Below are positions 9,900 through 21,129 of a stretch of 64,000 nucleotides of DNA, in pieces. The stretch comes from Sorex araneus (Eukaryota; Chordata; Mammalia; Eulipotyphla; Soricidae). The stretch lies in the NCBI RefSeq assembly GCF_027595985.1, contig NC_073305.1:176253209-176317208 (forward strand), in the 5' to 3' direction. A program made the position numbers and the translations under genes. Positions within the stretch are counted from its first letter, which is position 1, and each line of letters begins with the position of its first letter. The notes beneath the pieces were generated by a model, which was not told the origin of the DNA, searched no databases, and saw only the letters and a list, made by a program, of their open reading frames with translations.

Positions 9900-11130
9900 G
9901 CATCATTCCAGCACCCCCTTCTCCACACACACAGTCCTGGAGGTGGTGTCTCCTCACCTCTCGCTCCTGGCCTCGGTCCCAGGCCTCCTCAGGACGCTTG
10001 TGCCTCGGGCTGGGAGAAAGGAGAGAGGCGGGAGGCAAGAGGGAGAGAGAAGAACGTGGCAGGCAACAGGAAGTTCGCGTGCTGAATTCTTCCAATCTCC
10101 CCGTCGTCACCCCTCTGGGAGCCCCGATTTTCCCCTGTGGTGGAGGACAGCTTTGCCGGTGCCAAAGCTGCTGAGGCTCTCGCAGGTCCAGGAAAGGCAG
10201 AGGGAGGGGACAGAATCACGAGGCCCGAAGGTCTGTGTCCCTCGGGGCTCTTTCGGGACCAGGCCTACGTCTTTGCCATCACTGAAATGGAAAAACCCAA
10301 ATACAACGGGTTGCTCTGTGATTTGCCTTCTGGGGTGACAAAAACATGAGCATCTCGCAAAGTGAAAGAAAAAAAAATGAGGGTTTTTACCCGCCCTGGG
10401 GAGGGGGGCAGGCCCTGCCCTCCACCACTTCACAGAGAAACCCCTTCAGTGAGAAGAATGTCAAAGGTGACTTGTGAGGCACCGGGGGAGCTGTTTTCAC
10501 CCAAAGAGTAACTGAAACCAACTTCAGAGGAGGCTGTTTTGGGTGGGTTTTCTTTCTTCTTTTCTTTTCTTTTTTCCTCCCTTGAGCTTTAAAATAAACT
10601 TCATTTCCTTTTAGAACTTCTAAATGCGGGAGAGGCCGGGGGTGCACTTCCCCCCCTCTGGTCACAAGCCTCCTCTCAGAGACGGACCACCACCAGCAGC
10701 TTCTTTAATTTTTTTCCCCCTTTCTATTTTTAAAACATGAAAGCGTGAAAACTTTTATTTGACTTTTCTTCCTCAATCTTGACTGGAAGTCACCCACAGC
10801 TGAGGGGCAGCTCTGCAAAACCTCCTGAGTCTGGTGAGCGCTCTCGGGGCCAGCCCGCAAGGCAGCTGTGGAGGGCAGGCGGAGAGCACACGGCCAGGCC
10901 GAAGGACGGGGACCCTCCACAGAGCACAAGGTGGGGACGAGTCTGACTTCAGCGGCCCATTCCAGGGGAGGGTTCAAGGTTTGTCTTCTCCGGCCTGAAG
11001 AGATCCTCAGCAAATGCGTTGGAGAATGTGGTTGGGGGATCCAGGGCCCAAACCCCTGAGCCACACGCCCTTCACCACAAAGGGAAGCAAAGCAATAAAC
11101 GAGGCACCGAGGAGGGAGACACAGAGAGGG
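9900..11130. other. Apparently single-copy DNA
   Basis: About 1.2 kb with no recognised repeat except a pyrimidine run near 10553-10580. Several open frames on both strands but none with a recognisable family or splice pattern. A ZC3H12D 5' noncoding exon could lie here, unproven. Confidence 0.35.
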
Positions 11131-11132
11131 AG

Positions 11133-11298
11133 GTCGAGGGGTTAGCGACACAGCACAGCAGGCTGGGTGCTTGCTTTGCACACGGCCCACGCGGGTTCGA
11201 ATTCCAGCATCCCACATGGTCGCCTGAGCACCATGGGGAGTGATTTCTGAGTGTAGGGCCAGGAGTGACCCTTGAGCACTGCCGGGTGTGGCCAGGAA
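11133..11298 (+). repeat. SINE family A
   Basis: Head GGGGTTAGCGACACAGCACAG, body CATCCCACATGGTCGCCTGA, end GCCGGGTGTGGCC. Confidence 0.8.
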
Positions 11299-11450
11299 TC
11301 CAGAGGGGGGAGTGGGTGGGGACTCCAACGGAGGGAAGTGGGTTGGTAAAGGGATTGGTGTTGGAACATTACATGCCCAAAATCCACTCGTGAAAACTCT
11401 AATGCATGGTGACTAGGTAAAATAAGTAAGTAAATAAATGAATTTTTAAA
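11299..11450 (+). mobile_element. L1 3'UTR fragment
   Basis: GGGATTGGTGTTGGAACATTA and A-rich end match the other L1 3' ends here. Confidence 0.6.
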
Positions 11451-11462
11451 AACTTTAAGAAC

Positions 11463-11638
11463 AGGAGCTGGAGCAATAGCACAGTAGGTAGGGAATTTGC
11501 CTTGCACGCAGCCGACCCAGGTTCGATTCCCAGCATCCCATATGGTCCCCCGAGCACCACCAGGAGTAATTCCTGAGTGCAGAGCCAGGAGTCACCCCTG
11601 AGCATCTCTGGGTGTGACCCAACAGACAAAAAAGAAAA
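11463..11638 (+). repeat. SINE family A with target-site duplication
   Basis: Near-consensus copy. AAAAACTTTAAGAAC before and AAAAACTTTAAAAAC after. Confidence 0.9.
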
Positions 11639-11639
11639 A

Positions 11640-12110
11640 ACTTTAAAAACAAAATGAAAACAGAGATGTGCAGTACCAGTGGCACGTGGCAGGACTTGGT
11701 GGTTTGAAGGGTCCCTTGTCTATGCCGCCGAAGCCCTGGGGTTCGAGAAGGTCCCGCCCTGACCCAGCTGGGCCCTGACTCACAGGGGTGAGAAAGAGCA
11801 GCTCAGCCCACCTACCTGGAGTCCTGCCGCCGACACTCGGAACAGACCTGACTCTAGGGTCTCCCCACGACAGCTGGGGCCTGCTCGGGGGGCCCTTCAG
11901 TGTCACGGATGAGGGCAAAGCCCCGTGTCGGGCCCGAGTCTCTCCGGATGCCCGGATGCCCGGGCCGGTGAGCGCTGAGCCCGACAGAGGCGGCCTGAGC
12001 TGCGGTTCAGCCTCCACGTGGAGGCCTGGGTGGATTTGTCGTTGGGTTTTGAGGAAGCACAGAGCCTGCAGCCCTGTGTCCGGGACTGACTGACTTTTTT
12101 TTTTTTAAGG
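11640..12110. other. Apparently single-copy DNA
   Basis: GC-rich, no repeat or known coding motif recognised. Confidence 0.35.
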
Positions 12111-12359
12111 GATTACCATCTTTTTAAACGGCGATAAGTATATGCCAAAAAAAAAAAGTATCATCTTGACTCTTCTGAAGAAGGGGGTTCACTGGCGTTA
12201 AACAATTTCCCCCCCACCCCATCTGCAGAAATGTTTCGGCTCCCCAAATGGAAATGGGGCCGTTAACTCCTTCCTCTTTCTTCCTTCCCTCAGCACCGCC
12301 CCCAACCCCCAACCTGCCTTCGGTCCCTGTGTGTCTGCCTGTGCTGGGTTGTTCCTCCA

Positions 12360-12710
12360 TGAGCAGAATCATTAAACCATTTTGATATGTCCTTCGGTGA
12401 CAAACTCGCTTCTTCCTGTACAATGTCACCAAGGTCCATCCATGTCCTTGCCCGTGCCAGAGCTCCTGCCTTCTCTCCGGGACACCCATGATTGTGGGCC
12501 GCAGTCACACCAGACTCCTGTGCTTTACCACTGAGTCACACCCCGGCCTCCTTCCTTTTGAGGCCTGAGTAATATTCCCCGGGGTGGAAAGACCACACTT
12601 TCCTTACCCGTTCTTCCTGGACACTTTCATTTTCAGCTGGTGTGAAACGGGCTGGGAGATCAGCCTGGCCTTTGGTTTTCTGGTCAAACTCGACAAAGTC
12701 CTTCAATCAA
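12360..12710 (-). mobile_element. Old L1 3' fragment, antisense
   Basis: AAGGTCCATCCATGTCCTTG and GCCTGAGTAATATTCCCCGG are the antisense of a common late-L1 segment. A small SINE scrap (about 12500-12550) interrupts it. Confidence 0.65.
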
Positions 12711-12811
12711 GAGGTGCATGCAAATATTTAGACCCTGATCCATATTCTGGGACAACCTGGAAGTCAAGTTTTTAACAGCAAAGCCCTCTGGATCCAGGGA
12801 GACGGTCCCAG

Positions 12812-12928
12812 GGCTGGAGTGCATGCTGGAGGCAGGGCTGTGTTCCAGGAGGGAGCCACTGAGCTCTGCCAGGAGGGATCAGAGAGCCAGGCGAAATTTC
12901 TGAGTAATGCCAGGTGTGACCAGAAAAA
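12812..12928 (+). repeat. SINE family A, partial
   Basis: GGGCTGGAGTGCATGCTGGA ... TAATGCCAGGTGTGACC; diverged. Confidence 0.6.
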
Positions 12929-12929
12929 A

Positions 12930-13131
12930 GAAGCACTGTGCACTGTCATTTCGTTGTTCATTGATTTGCTCAAGTGGGCACCAGTAACGTCTCCATTGTG
13001 AGACTTGTTACTCTTTTTGAAATATCAAATACGCCACTGGGAGCTTGCCAGGCTCTGCCAGGCTCTCTGAGAGGGACGGAGGAATTGAACCCGGGTCAGC
13101 TGTGTGCAAGGCAAACGCCCTACCCGCTTTT
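12930..13131 (-). repeat. SINE family B
   Basis: Antisense copy: GGGCACCAGTAACGTCTCC, TTGTGAGACTTGTTACT, then the shared tRNA-like head ACCCGGGTCAGC ... CAAACGCCCTACCCGC. Confidence 0.85.
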
Positions 13132-13686
13132 TGAAAGAAAAAAAAAAATCCCAACCAATCTAGCAACCCTCCTCTGCCATGTTCTCTGCCTGATGTCTTG
13201 GCAGAGCAGCGTCACGCCAACAGCCGACCCTGGATGGCAATCCATCAGGGGGGAGGGGAGGTAAGCATGAGGCTTCTCCTGACTGAGGAGAGACCGCCGC
13301 ATTTCCTTTGCTCCCTTCCTGTGAAAGAGTCGTCTCCAGGCTGGGAACCGGGCTCTGCAGTAACACCAGCCTCACACAGAGGCCCTGGGCTGGCTCCCTG
13401 GCACCACAAAAATGAAACCTCTCCCCTGCCCCCCCAAAAAACAAAACACCTAACTTTTCTCAGGGTCTCACAGGCCATCTCTGAGCCCATGAGAACATTC
13501 TCCAGAAGAGACGGTGTTGGGGGCCTGTCACGTGCCTCCGTCCTGCCAGGAAGCCGGACACCCACGCATCAATACCCCCGTGATGGTCTCCGGGGCCTGG
13601 AACCTCCGAGAAGATGCAGAGAACATGAGTCCAAGCAGCGCGGTTATACCACTTCTAGGACACTCTGCTTAAAGAGTTTCCCTCGA

Positions 13687-13856
13687 GGGGCTGGAGCAAT
13701 AGCACAGCGGGTAGGGCGTTTGCCTTGCACGTGGCCGACCCGGGTTTGATCCCCAGCATCCCATATGGTCCCCTGAGCACCGCCAGGGGTAATTCCTGAG
13801 CCAGGAGTGACCCCTGTGCATCGCCAGTTGTCACCCCCCCCCGGAAAAAAAAAAAA
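13687..13856 (+). repeat. SINE family A with target-site duplication
   Basis: Near consensus, internal 14-bp deletion near 13800. AGAGTTTCCCTC before, AGAGTTTCCTC after. Confidence 0.9.
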
Positions 13857-13918
13857 GAGTTTCCTCCGAGTAATCCGTCTCCCACAGGGGCTTCCTTTTA
13901 TAAAATTGTTTTTGCTTG

Positions 13919-14080
13919 AGGGTCAGAGAGATAGTACAGCAGGTAGGCACTTGCCTTGCACCTGGGTTTTATCCCCAGCACCCCGTCTGGTTCCCCAAGC
14001 TCCACCAGGAGTGACCCCTGAGTGGAAAGCCAGGAATAAACCCTGGGCACCGCCAGGTATGGTCCAAAAACAACACAAAA
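13919..14080 (+). repeat. SINE family A, diverged
   Basis: Head GGGTCAGAGAGATAGTACAGC, end AGGTATGGTCCAAAAAC. Confidence 0.8.
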
Positions 14081-14250
14081 TGATTTTTGTTTCGAGGCCA
14101 CCCCCTGCCATGCCTAGGGTCTATGCCAGACTCTCTGCACCAAGTGGCCCCAGGAATCAGCCCGGAGCCTTCCACATGCAAAGCAGACGGTCAGCCTGCT
14201 GGCCGCCCGGGCCAGCCCCTCCCTCAGAAGCCTTTAAAATCAAACACGAG

Positions 14251-14444
14251 GGGGCCGGAGCGATAGTACAGTGGGGAGGGCGTTGGCCTTGCACATGGTC
14301 AACCCGGGTTCGATCCCGGCATCCCTTATGGTCTCCACCAGGAGTAATTCCTGAGTGCAGAGCCAGGAGCAACCCCTGAGCATCTCCAGGAATGACCCCC
14401 CCAAATAAAAATTAATTAATTAATTAATTTAATTAAATCAAACA
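14251..14444 (+). repeat. SINE family A with (AATT)n tail and duplication
   Basis: Head GGGCCGGAGCGATAGTACAGT. Tail has become AATTAATT repeats. AATCAAACACGA before, AATCAAACACAA after. Confidence 0.85.
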
Positions 14445-14459
14445 CAAGTTGGCTGAAGT

Positions 14460-15720
14460 GAGCCTGGAATTTCACCTACTGAATATTAAAACCACTCGCT
14501 CTTTTTTTAAAAAAAAAAATCTGGAAGTAATTTCAGAAACAAGGAGCCCAGGTGAGCTGCTGGCCTGAGAATTGGTGGCCCGCCACTGCCCCCCTCCCAG
14601 GCTGTCTCTGTCTCTCCCTGCCTGGCCTGAACCATGTCTGCACAGTGTCGTACTGACAAGTGGTAGGGGGACAGCCACTCACCAGCTGGCCGTGTCACTT
14701 GCCTTCAGCGTGGTGGGGGAAAGGGGGCTACTCTCTCCTCCTCAGCTCTCCTGTCCACTCTCCTCTCACCGTCCAGGGCTCCCGGAGTGGAGGGAAGCCG
14801 GCACGCCTGGGCCTAGTGGCTCCAGAGTCACTTGGTGCCAACACTCCACGTCCCGTCCCGGACCCCAGAGGCACAGGCAGCTACAAAGATTTTGCTTTGC
14901 ATTTTATTTCAAAAAAAAAAAAAAGAGGAAAGGAAGAAAAAAGTCAAATGAGGGAGGGAACTGCAAGCCCGAGCCAGCGTGAGTCACGGAGCCCGTGTTC
15001 AGCAACCACATGCAAAGCGGGCTCAGGCGTGAGGGTGTCACGGGGCAGGAGGGACACACAGGCTGCCAGTCCCGCAGCACAGCTCCTGTGCCCCCACACT
15101 CAGGCCTCCGCATGAGAAGTGTTCCCATCTCCATGCTCCCTGGAAGTGGGGGGAGGTGCTCCAACTCCACTCCCCAAGACCAGCCCTCCAGAGCCCAGAG
15201 GGAGGAAGAGACCAGAAAGGGCCTTGGAGGGAGAGGGGCGGCAGGTGGGGTGTGGAGGGCGCCTGTCCCGAGAGCCCCCAACTTCTGTAACAGGGTCCCT
15301 AGTAGGTCACAAGGTCCTAAGCTCCCTTACAACCAGCCCTGGGCTCCCCTCACTGCGCCCCCGAGTGGGCGGGCTAGAAGCTTCTTTCTCTGCCTTCGTC
15401 ACGTGTACATCGCTCGCCACCATCCGAAGCTCAGCTCTAGACCCCACATGCCCTGCCGGAAGCCACTTAGGAGTCAGACTCTGGGAGAAAACACAATGAA
15501 GTGTGCATGCTGGCAACCCACGGGGCCAAGGCCACACCGGGAGATGAGCAGGCAGCTGGCTACTGGGGGCGTGGACTCACTCTGGTCGCTGCTGCTGAAG
15601 AAGTGAGAATGGTGTGCATTTTGTGCCACGTGCAACTTGCTACTCTTTCTTATTTCTCATCTGTCTCCACAGAAGGTAAGAGGCAGCCTGCAACACCAGT
15701 CACCAGACGGGACCAGGGAA
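14460..15720. other. Apparently single-copy DNA
   Basis: About 1.25 kb with an A-run at 14910-14925 and no recognised repeat or coding motif; open frames are short or low-complexity. Confidence 0.35.
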
Positions 15721-15732
15721 TAAAAATTCCCA

Positions 15733-15903
15733 GGAGAGGGATAGCACAGCGGGTAGGGCGTTTGCCTTGCATGCAGCCGACCCGGGTTCAGATCCCAGCA
15801 TCCCATATGGTCCCCTGAGCACCGCCAGGGGTGATTCCTTAGTGCATGAGCCAGGAGTGACCCCTGTGCATTGCTGGGTGTGACCCAAAAAAGCAAAAAA
15901 AAA
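15733..15903 (+). repeat. SINE family A with target-site duplication
   Basis: Near consensus. AAAATTCCCAGGAGAG before, AAAATTCCCAGGAGAG after: a perfect 16-bp duplication partly overlapping the head. Confidence 0.9.
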
Positions 15904-15917
15904 AAAATTCCCAGGAG

Positions 15918-16080
15918 AGAGACTGGAGGGAGAGTAGAGCAAATAAGATGCTTGCCTGGCACGTGGCTGACCCAGGTTTGATCCCGGCACTGTGTATAGG
16001 TCCCCCAAACACCATCAGGAGGGATCTCCAGGCACTGAGTCAGGAATAGTTCCTAAGTACTGAGAGTGCCCCCCCAAAAG
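15918..16080 (+). repeat. SINE family A, diverged
   Basis: GACTGGAGGGAGAGTAGAGC ... CTGAGAGTGCCCCCCC. Confidence 0.7.
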
Positions 16081-16120
16081 AAACAGAAAGAAAAATTTCC
16101 CCACTATAACTAAAAATCAC

Positions 16121-16370
16121 TGTCTGTAGCACTGTCGTCCTGTTGCTCATCCATTTGCTCGAGCGGGCACCTCAGTAACGTTTCCATTGTGAGACTTGTT
16201 GTTACTGTTTTTGGCATATCTAATATGCCACGGGAAGCTTGCCAGGCTCTGTCGTGCAGGCGAGATACTCTCGATAGTTTGCGGGGCTCTCCGAGAGGGG
16301 CAGAAGAACCAAACCCGGGTCGGCTGCGTGCAAGGCAAACGCCCTACCTGCTATGCTATCGCTCCAACCC
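16121..16370 (-). repeat. SINE family B, full length
   Basis: Starts CACTGTCTGTAGCACTGTCG, ends GCTATCGCTCCAACCC. Flanked by AACTAAAAATCA on both sides. Confidence 0.9.
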
Positions 16371-16436
16371 AAAATCTAACTAAAAATCATTAGAAGAAAA
16401 AAACATCATTCTAGAAACTGGATTAAAATCATCTTT

Positions 16437-16738
16437 GAGCTTGGAGGGCTCGCTCGTGATGGGAGATGCTAAAAGTGGACTATGGAGCAAACATGATGGC
16501 CACTTAGTGCCTGTATTGTGAACCATAGCACCCAAAAGGAGAAAGAGAGTAAAAGGGAATGTGCCTGCCAGAGAGACGGGGGAGGAGGTGGGGGGGGGGG
16601 GTGGCGGGAGGGATACTGGGAACATTGGTGGTGGAGAATGGGCACTGGTGGAGGGATGGGTACTCCAACATTGTATGACTGAAACACAATCACAAAAAAT
16701 TTGTAAATCTGAAAAAAAACAATCATAATAAAAAAATA
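16437..16738 (+). mobile_element. L1 3'UTR
   Basis: Runs from TGAGCTTGGAGGGCTCGCTC through a G-run and GGCACTGGTGGAGGGATGGG to an A-rich tail. Confidence 0.75.
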
Positions 16739-16756
16739 AGATAAAATAATCTTTGA

Positions 16757-16905
16757 GAGGGGCAAGGAGAGAGCTCACGGGGCTGGAGTTCATGCTCTGT
16801 ATGGCGGAGCCCTGGGTGTAATTTCTGGCGCCCTAAGCAACTGTGGGGTGACCCCTGAGCATAGAGTAAGGACTATCCCCTGAAAAGTGCCAGGAGTAGT
16901 TCCAT
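16757..16905 (+). repeat. Old SINE
   Basis: GGCAAGGAGAGAGCTCACGG ... AAGTGCCAGGAGTAG; diverged relative of family A. Confidence 0.55.
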
Positions 16906-16939
16906 ACTAAAACTAAATCATTAAGCTAATCCTTCAAAG

Positions 16940-17400
16940 GTCGGTGATGTAGCTTGGTGGAAGCACTGTTTGGGGTCTTGTGTTCCACACCGCCCCCCGG
17001 CACAGCCCTCCGAGAAGGATTACAGTCCTTCCAGTCTAGTGGATGGCAAGGTGACTAAACGGCTCTTTCTTGCAAGCCTTGAGATTATGAGTTCGAACCC
17101 TGGTGCCACCCACATGCTGAGCTCAGTGTTTGCAATTCTACTGTCTAGAATCCCTACTGCCACACTGAATGTGAAGTCTCATGCACAACCAGCTGTGTGC
17201 AAGCACCACAACTAAAGTGTGTAACCTCTAATAAACACCACAGTTAAAGTTGTGTGGATACTGTGACCAGGAGTGCAATCCTTGGCAAGCATTGATCGAG
17301 CACCACAACTAAGATGGGTACAACCCCCCAGTAAGCACCACAGTGAAGGGTGTGAGCACCACAGACTAGGCTGTTACCCCTGTCACCGCCACCAAGAAGG
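16940..17400 (+). repeat. Unclassified repeat with tRNA-like segment and AGCACCACA motifs
   Basis: 17044-17107 has a possible pol III box A (TGGCAAGGTGACTA) and box B (GAGTTCGAACCC). Downstream AGCACCACAACTAA, AACACCACAGTTAAAG and AGCACCACAGTGAAGG recur about every 50 bp. May be an older tRNA-derived SINE with internal duplication. Confidence 0.4.
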
Positions 17401-17730
17401 GAAGGGAAGTGGAGGGGAAGAAACAAAGTCAAGTCATTCATCCGTGCATTAATTCCAGCTTTGACTTCGATTTTTCTCCTAGGTGCTGTTTTTTTTTTTT
17501 CTTGCCTCTGAAACACTTTTCATCAGTGTCCCAAACCCCACAGCTCTTAGGCCAAGGAATTATTATTTTCTTTCTTGAGATGGTATCATCAAGGTTGAGC
17601 CAACTCCCCATGTTCACTCAGTAAATTGTTGCATGAGGACAGAAACCCAGAGTTTTGGCTCCCAAACTCTTCATAAAGCATGCTGAGTTTTTTAAATCCA
17701 AGCATATATATTAATATAAGATATATATCT

Positions 17731-17901
17731 AGGGCCAGAACGATAGTAAAGCAGGTAGGGTATTTTGCCTTGCACACAGCCGACCCAGGTTCAATCCCTG
17801 GCATCCTATATGGTCCCCCGAGCACCACCAGGACTAATTCCTGAGTGCAGAGCCCTGAGCATCACTGGGCGTGACCCAAAAGTCAAATAAATAAATAAAT
17901 C
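17731..17901 (+). repeat. SINE family A with (AAAT)n tail
   Basis: Head AGGGCCAGAACGATAGTAAAG, tail GTGACCCAAAAGTCAAATAAATAAAT. Confidence 0.85.
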
Positions 17902-17927
17902 TATATTAGGAGAAAAAAGAGTCTCTT

Positions 17928-18478
17928 GCCCGCACGCCTGGCTGTCTTCCCCGGGGCCCCTCGGAGGGGATGGGCTCCAGCTTCCCTCCCCACCCCGAGC
18001 AGAGCACCCGGCAGCCAAAGACCAGCAGAACCTAGCCACAGCCATGCTCCAGGCCCCTCTCCACACATTCAAACAGGCCTCACACATGAAGGTACTGGCA
18101 GAGGAACCCAGGTGTATGTGATCCCATCAATGGCCAACATCCAGAGACTTAAAAGCAAGCTTCGCGGCCGTGTGATTTCTTGTAGCCTACTTCTCCCTCT
18201 GGGAGAAACTGGCAAGCTTCTGGGAGTTTCCTGCCCACATGGGACAGCCTTGCAAGCTTCCCATGGTGTATTCATATGCTAAATCCAGTAACAAACTGGA
18301 TCCCATTCCCCTGACCCTGAAAGAGCCTCCAGTGTGACATCATTGGGAGGGCCGAGTCGAGAGAGACTTCTAAGATCCTAGGGAAAGGACAAATGAAGAG
18401 GTTACTGAGCCCGCTCGAGAAATGGACGATTAACGGGATTTCGTGATCGTGATGATCGTGATATTAGGAGAAAGCTAA
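17928..18478 (+). mobile_element. GC-rich retroposon related to the SINE B body
   Basis: Its first 200 bp (CTCCCCACCCCGAGCAGAGC; CCAAAGACCAGCAGAACC) resembles 24750-24960. Its 3' half, from TGCCCACATGGGACAGCCTT through CATATGCTAAATCCAGTAAC, and GGTTACTGAGCCCGCTCGAG near 18410, matches the body of SINE family B in order, separated by about 110 extra bases. No ORF. Confidence 0.55.
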
Positions 18479-18699
18479 AATTGAGTTAGTTTTCTAACTG
18501 CCATCAATATATCCAGCCCAAATCCTGAGGAAGATGGGGATGGGTGGAGGGGGAGGAGACATCTTCAGACGCCCATCAGAAGCCTCAGGAAAAGCTGAGC
18601 GTTTCCATCACAACCTGGGGGTGTTGCCCGAAAAGACGTTGTGCCAGAACTTGGTTCGCTAAGTGACCAACTGTTGCAATGAAGCTCACTTCAGGCTCT

Positions 18700-19095
18700 C
18701 GTGGCCCGCAAGGAAGAACAAGCACATAGATCACCAGCTGTATGTTACGACTCCTCATTTGCAGCTCATGTGGGTACATCTCTGCCCGCTGACTCTTCTG
18801 TGGAACCCTCAGCAACAGCAGTAATGGGTTCAACAGGAGTCTAACAATTGCTCCAGCAACTCAATTTAACGAAATACTGATCTGTGTTTATGTGTGCCCC
18901 GTAACCCCGCCCCTTGGCCGCTTCTGAGATCTCATTGATTATGTAAAAAAGATGATCAAGTAGATCGATAGGGTCATATGCAAATAAGGGCTGTAAAGTA
19001 ACCAATCGGATGGCATATGTAAATAAGAGACTGATCAAGATCTATGCTTATCTGGTCCCTCCCACTTTATTTCCTCCATAAAAGCCACAGATTTT
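18700..19095 (+). mobile_element. LTR-like promoter segment
   Basis: In order: GC box CCCCGCCCC 18905-18913, octamer ATGCAAAT 18978-18985, CCAAT 19002-19006, TATA-like ATAAAAG 19078-19084. This resembles an endogenous retroviral U3. Ends not defined; a SINE sits just after the TATA-like box. No viral coding sequence seen. Confidence 0.45.
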
Positions 19096-19263
19096 TTTTT
19101 GGGGGGGTCACACCCGGCATTGCACAGGAGTTACTACTGGCTCATGCACTCAGGAATTACTCCTGGTGGTGCTCAGGGGACCATATGGGATGCTGGGAAT
19201 TGAATCTGGGTCCGCTGAATGCAAGGCAAATGCCCTACCCACTGTGCTATCGCTCCAGTCCCA
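19096..19263 (-). repeat. SINE family A with target-site duplication
   Basis: Antisense, near consensus. AAGCCACAGATTTTT before, CAGCCACAGATTTTT after. Confidence 0.9.
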
Positions 19264-19469
19264 CAGCCACAGATTTTTAGGTCCAGGAGAGGTACCAACT
19301 AAAGAAAGGTTTAACAAGCCACTGTCAAGCATCCAGGTTTGCTCAAAGATAGAACTGGGCCAGGAGACCTCAGACTCCTGCTTGGCATGCAAGCCCAGGT
19401 GGAGGATAGCTCTTCATAGGACCAGAGAAGAAGGGGACCGCGCTGTTTCCCAAACAGGACCTCTTTTTA

Positions 19470-20015
19470 AAAAAAAAAAAAAATTATTGAATCACTGTGA
19501 GATACAGTTACAAAACTTTCATGTTTGAGTTTCAGCCATACAATGATCGAACACCTGTCCCTCCACCAGTGCACATTTTCCACCACCAATGTCCCCAGTA
19601 TCCTCCCGCCCCCCCCACCCCTTCCCTCCCTCTATAGCAGACAATTTCCCTCTATTCCCTCTCTTCTTATGGGGTTATGTTTTTCAATACAGATAGTGAG
19701 AAGTCATCACGGTTTGATCCTTTATCTACTTTCAGCACACATATCCCATCCCGAGCGATCCCTCCAACCATCACTGACTTAGTGATCCCTTCTCTATCCC
19801 AACTGCCTTCTCCCCCAGATCATGAGACCATGGAGCAATCCTCCTGGCCCTTGTCTCTACTTTCCTTGGGTGTTAGTCTCATATTATTATTTTATATTCC
19901 ACAAGTGAGTGCAGTCATTCTCTGTCTGTCCCTCTCTTTCTGACTCATTTCACTTAGTATGAGACTCTCCATGACCACCCACTTATAAGCAAATTTCATG
20001 ACTTCATCACAAATA
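19470..20015 (-). mobile_element. L1 3' end, antisense
   Basis: Starts with the antisense A-tail and 3'UTR (ATCACTGTGAGATACAGTTA; CACCACCAATGTCCCCAGTA), continues through CTCATTTCACTTAGTATGAG and CACTTATAAGCAAATTTCAT. Confidence 0.8.
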
Positions 20016-20129
20016 GGACCTCTTTAACCTTTGATTAACTGTTATACAAGTAGGCATTTTGTAGAGAAGTCCTAGGAATTCTGGCTGCAATCTTGGGAGA
20101 CATGATTCAGACTTCAGCACAGTGACTGC

Positions 20130-20270
20130 GATATCTGAGAGCTCGGTAGGTCTGCATGCACGAGACCCAGTTTCAATGCCTGGCAATACATGGCCCCTGG
20201 CGCGCCACTGGGGACCACCCCTGAAACAGACAGGGAGTATCCCCTGAGCACTGCCAGATGTGGCCAACAG
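20130..20270 (+). repeat. Old SINE
   Basis: AGACCCAGTTTCAATGCC ... GAGCACTGCCAGATGTGGCC; diverged. Confidence 0.5.
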
Positions 20271-20279
20271 AAATGAGCA

Positions 20280-21000
20280 TTTAGGCTATTTCTTTCCAAT
20301 TGAACAAGACATAAAGGGTTTTTTTCCTGTGCTGTCACTGATCCCCCATGATCCTCTGCCCAGCAGGAGCTGAAAGAGGGCAGAAGCATAACCCAGCCCG
20401 GACTCGGGGACCCGTCTCCCCGTCTGCATGCCAGCTGCCCCCGCTCTCTGTCTCTGCTGCTGGAAACGGGCCTTGAGCCTGCCCCCAGACCGTGTCTGCT
20501 CATGCCACCGGTGGTGAGACAGAAGCCTGTGCTTTCAGGAAGTGGCCGGCCGGTGGGGACAGCGGCTCCCACACGTCTGGGTAGAGGTTCCTTGCACCCC
20601 GGAGGACTCACGAATGTGGGGTCAGGTGGGCTGAGTGGCCTCCCCTCCCCCCGCTGGGCCTGGAAACCGCCTTCCACTGCGTGCATGACTCAGGAGTGGA
20701 TGCAGAGCGTGGGCATCTAGAGTGGTGGCTGGACATTCCTGGGGCAGCCCCGCCAGACTCTGTCCACCCGGGCCCGCAGACTCACACCCCCAGGAGCCTT
20801 GCCCGCATCAGCAGGTGGGGACGTCCAGCTCTCTACCCATCTGATGCACAAACACGGCCTCTCTGCTCTGCAGGTGATTCTTGTTCCCCCCGAAGACCAG
20901 TGACTTGAGGATCTTTCCATGGGTTGCTGGATGGGGTGACCTTCTTCTTTCGTCCCCTTCCTTGCCAGCTGTGAGCCCTTTGTCTTACTTCATATATTCT
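20280..21000. other. Apparently single-copy DNA
   Basis: GC-rich, no repeat and no coding motif recognised. Confidence 0.35.
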
Positions 21001-21129
21001 TTTTTTTTTTTTGGCTTTTTGGGTCACACCTGGCGATGCACAGGGGTTACTCCTGGCTCTGCACTCAGGAATTACCCCTGGCCATGCTCAGGGCTTACCC
21101 CTGGATCTGTGGTCAAGAATCACCCCTGG

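Noticed and set aside
17044-17110. Possible tRNA gene
   Set aside because: B-box-like sequence is present but stems do not pair convincingly; treated as a SINE-type relic.
18585-18833. 82-codon minus-strand frame with hydrophobic start
   Set aside because: No family recognised, no upstream signals; probably chance in an LTR-like region.
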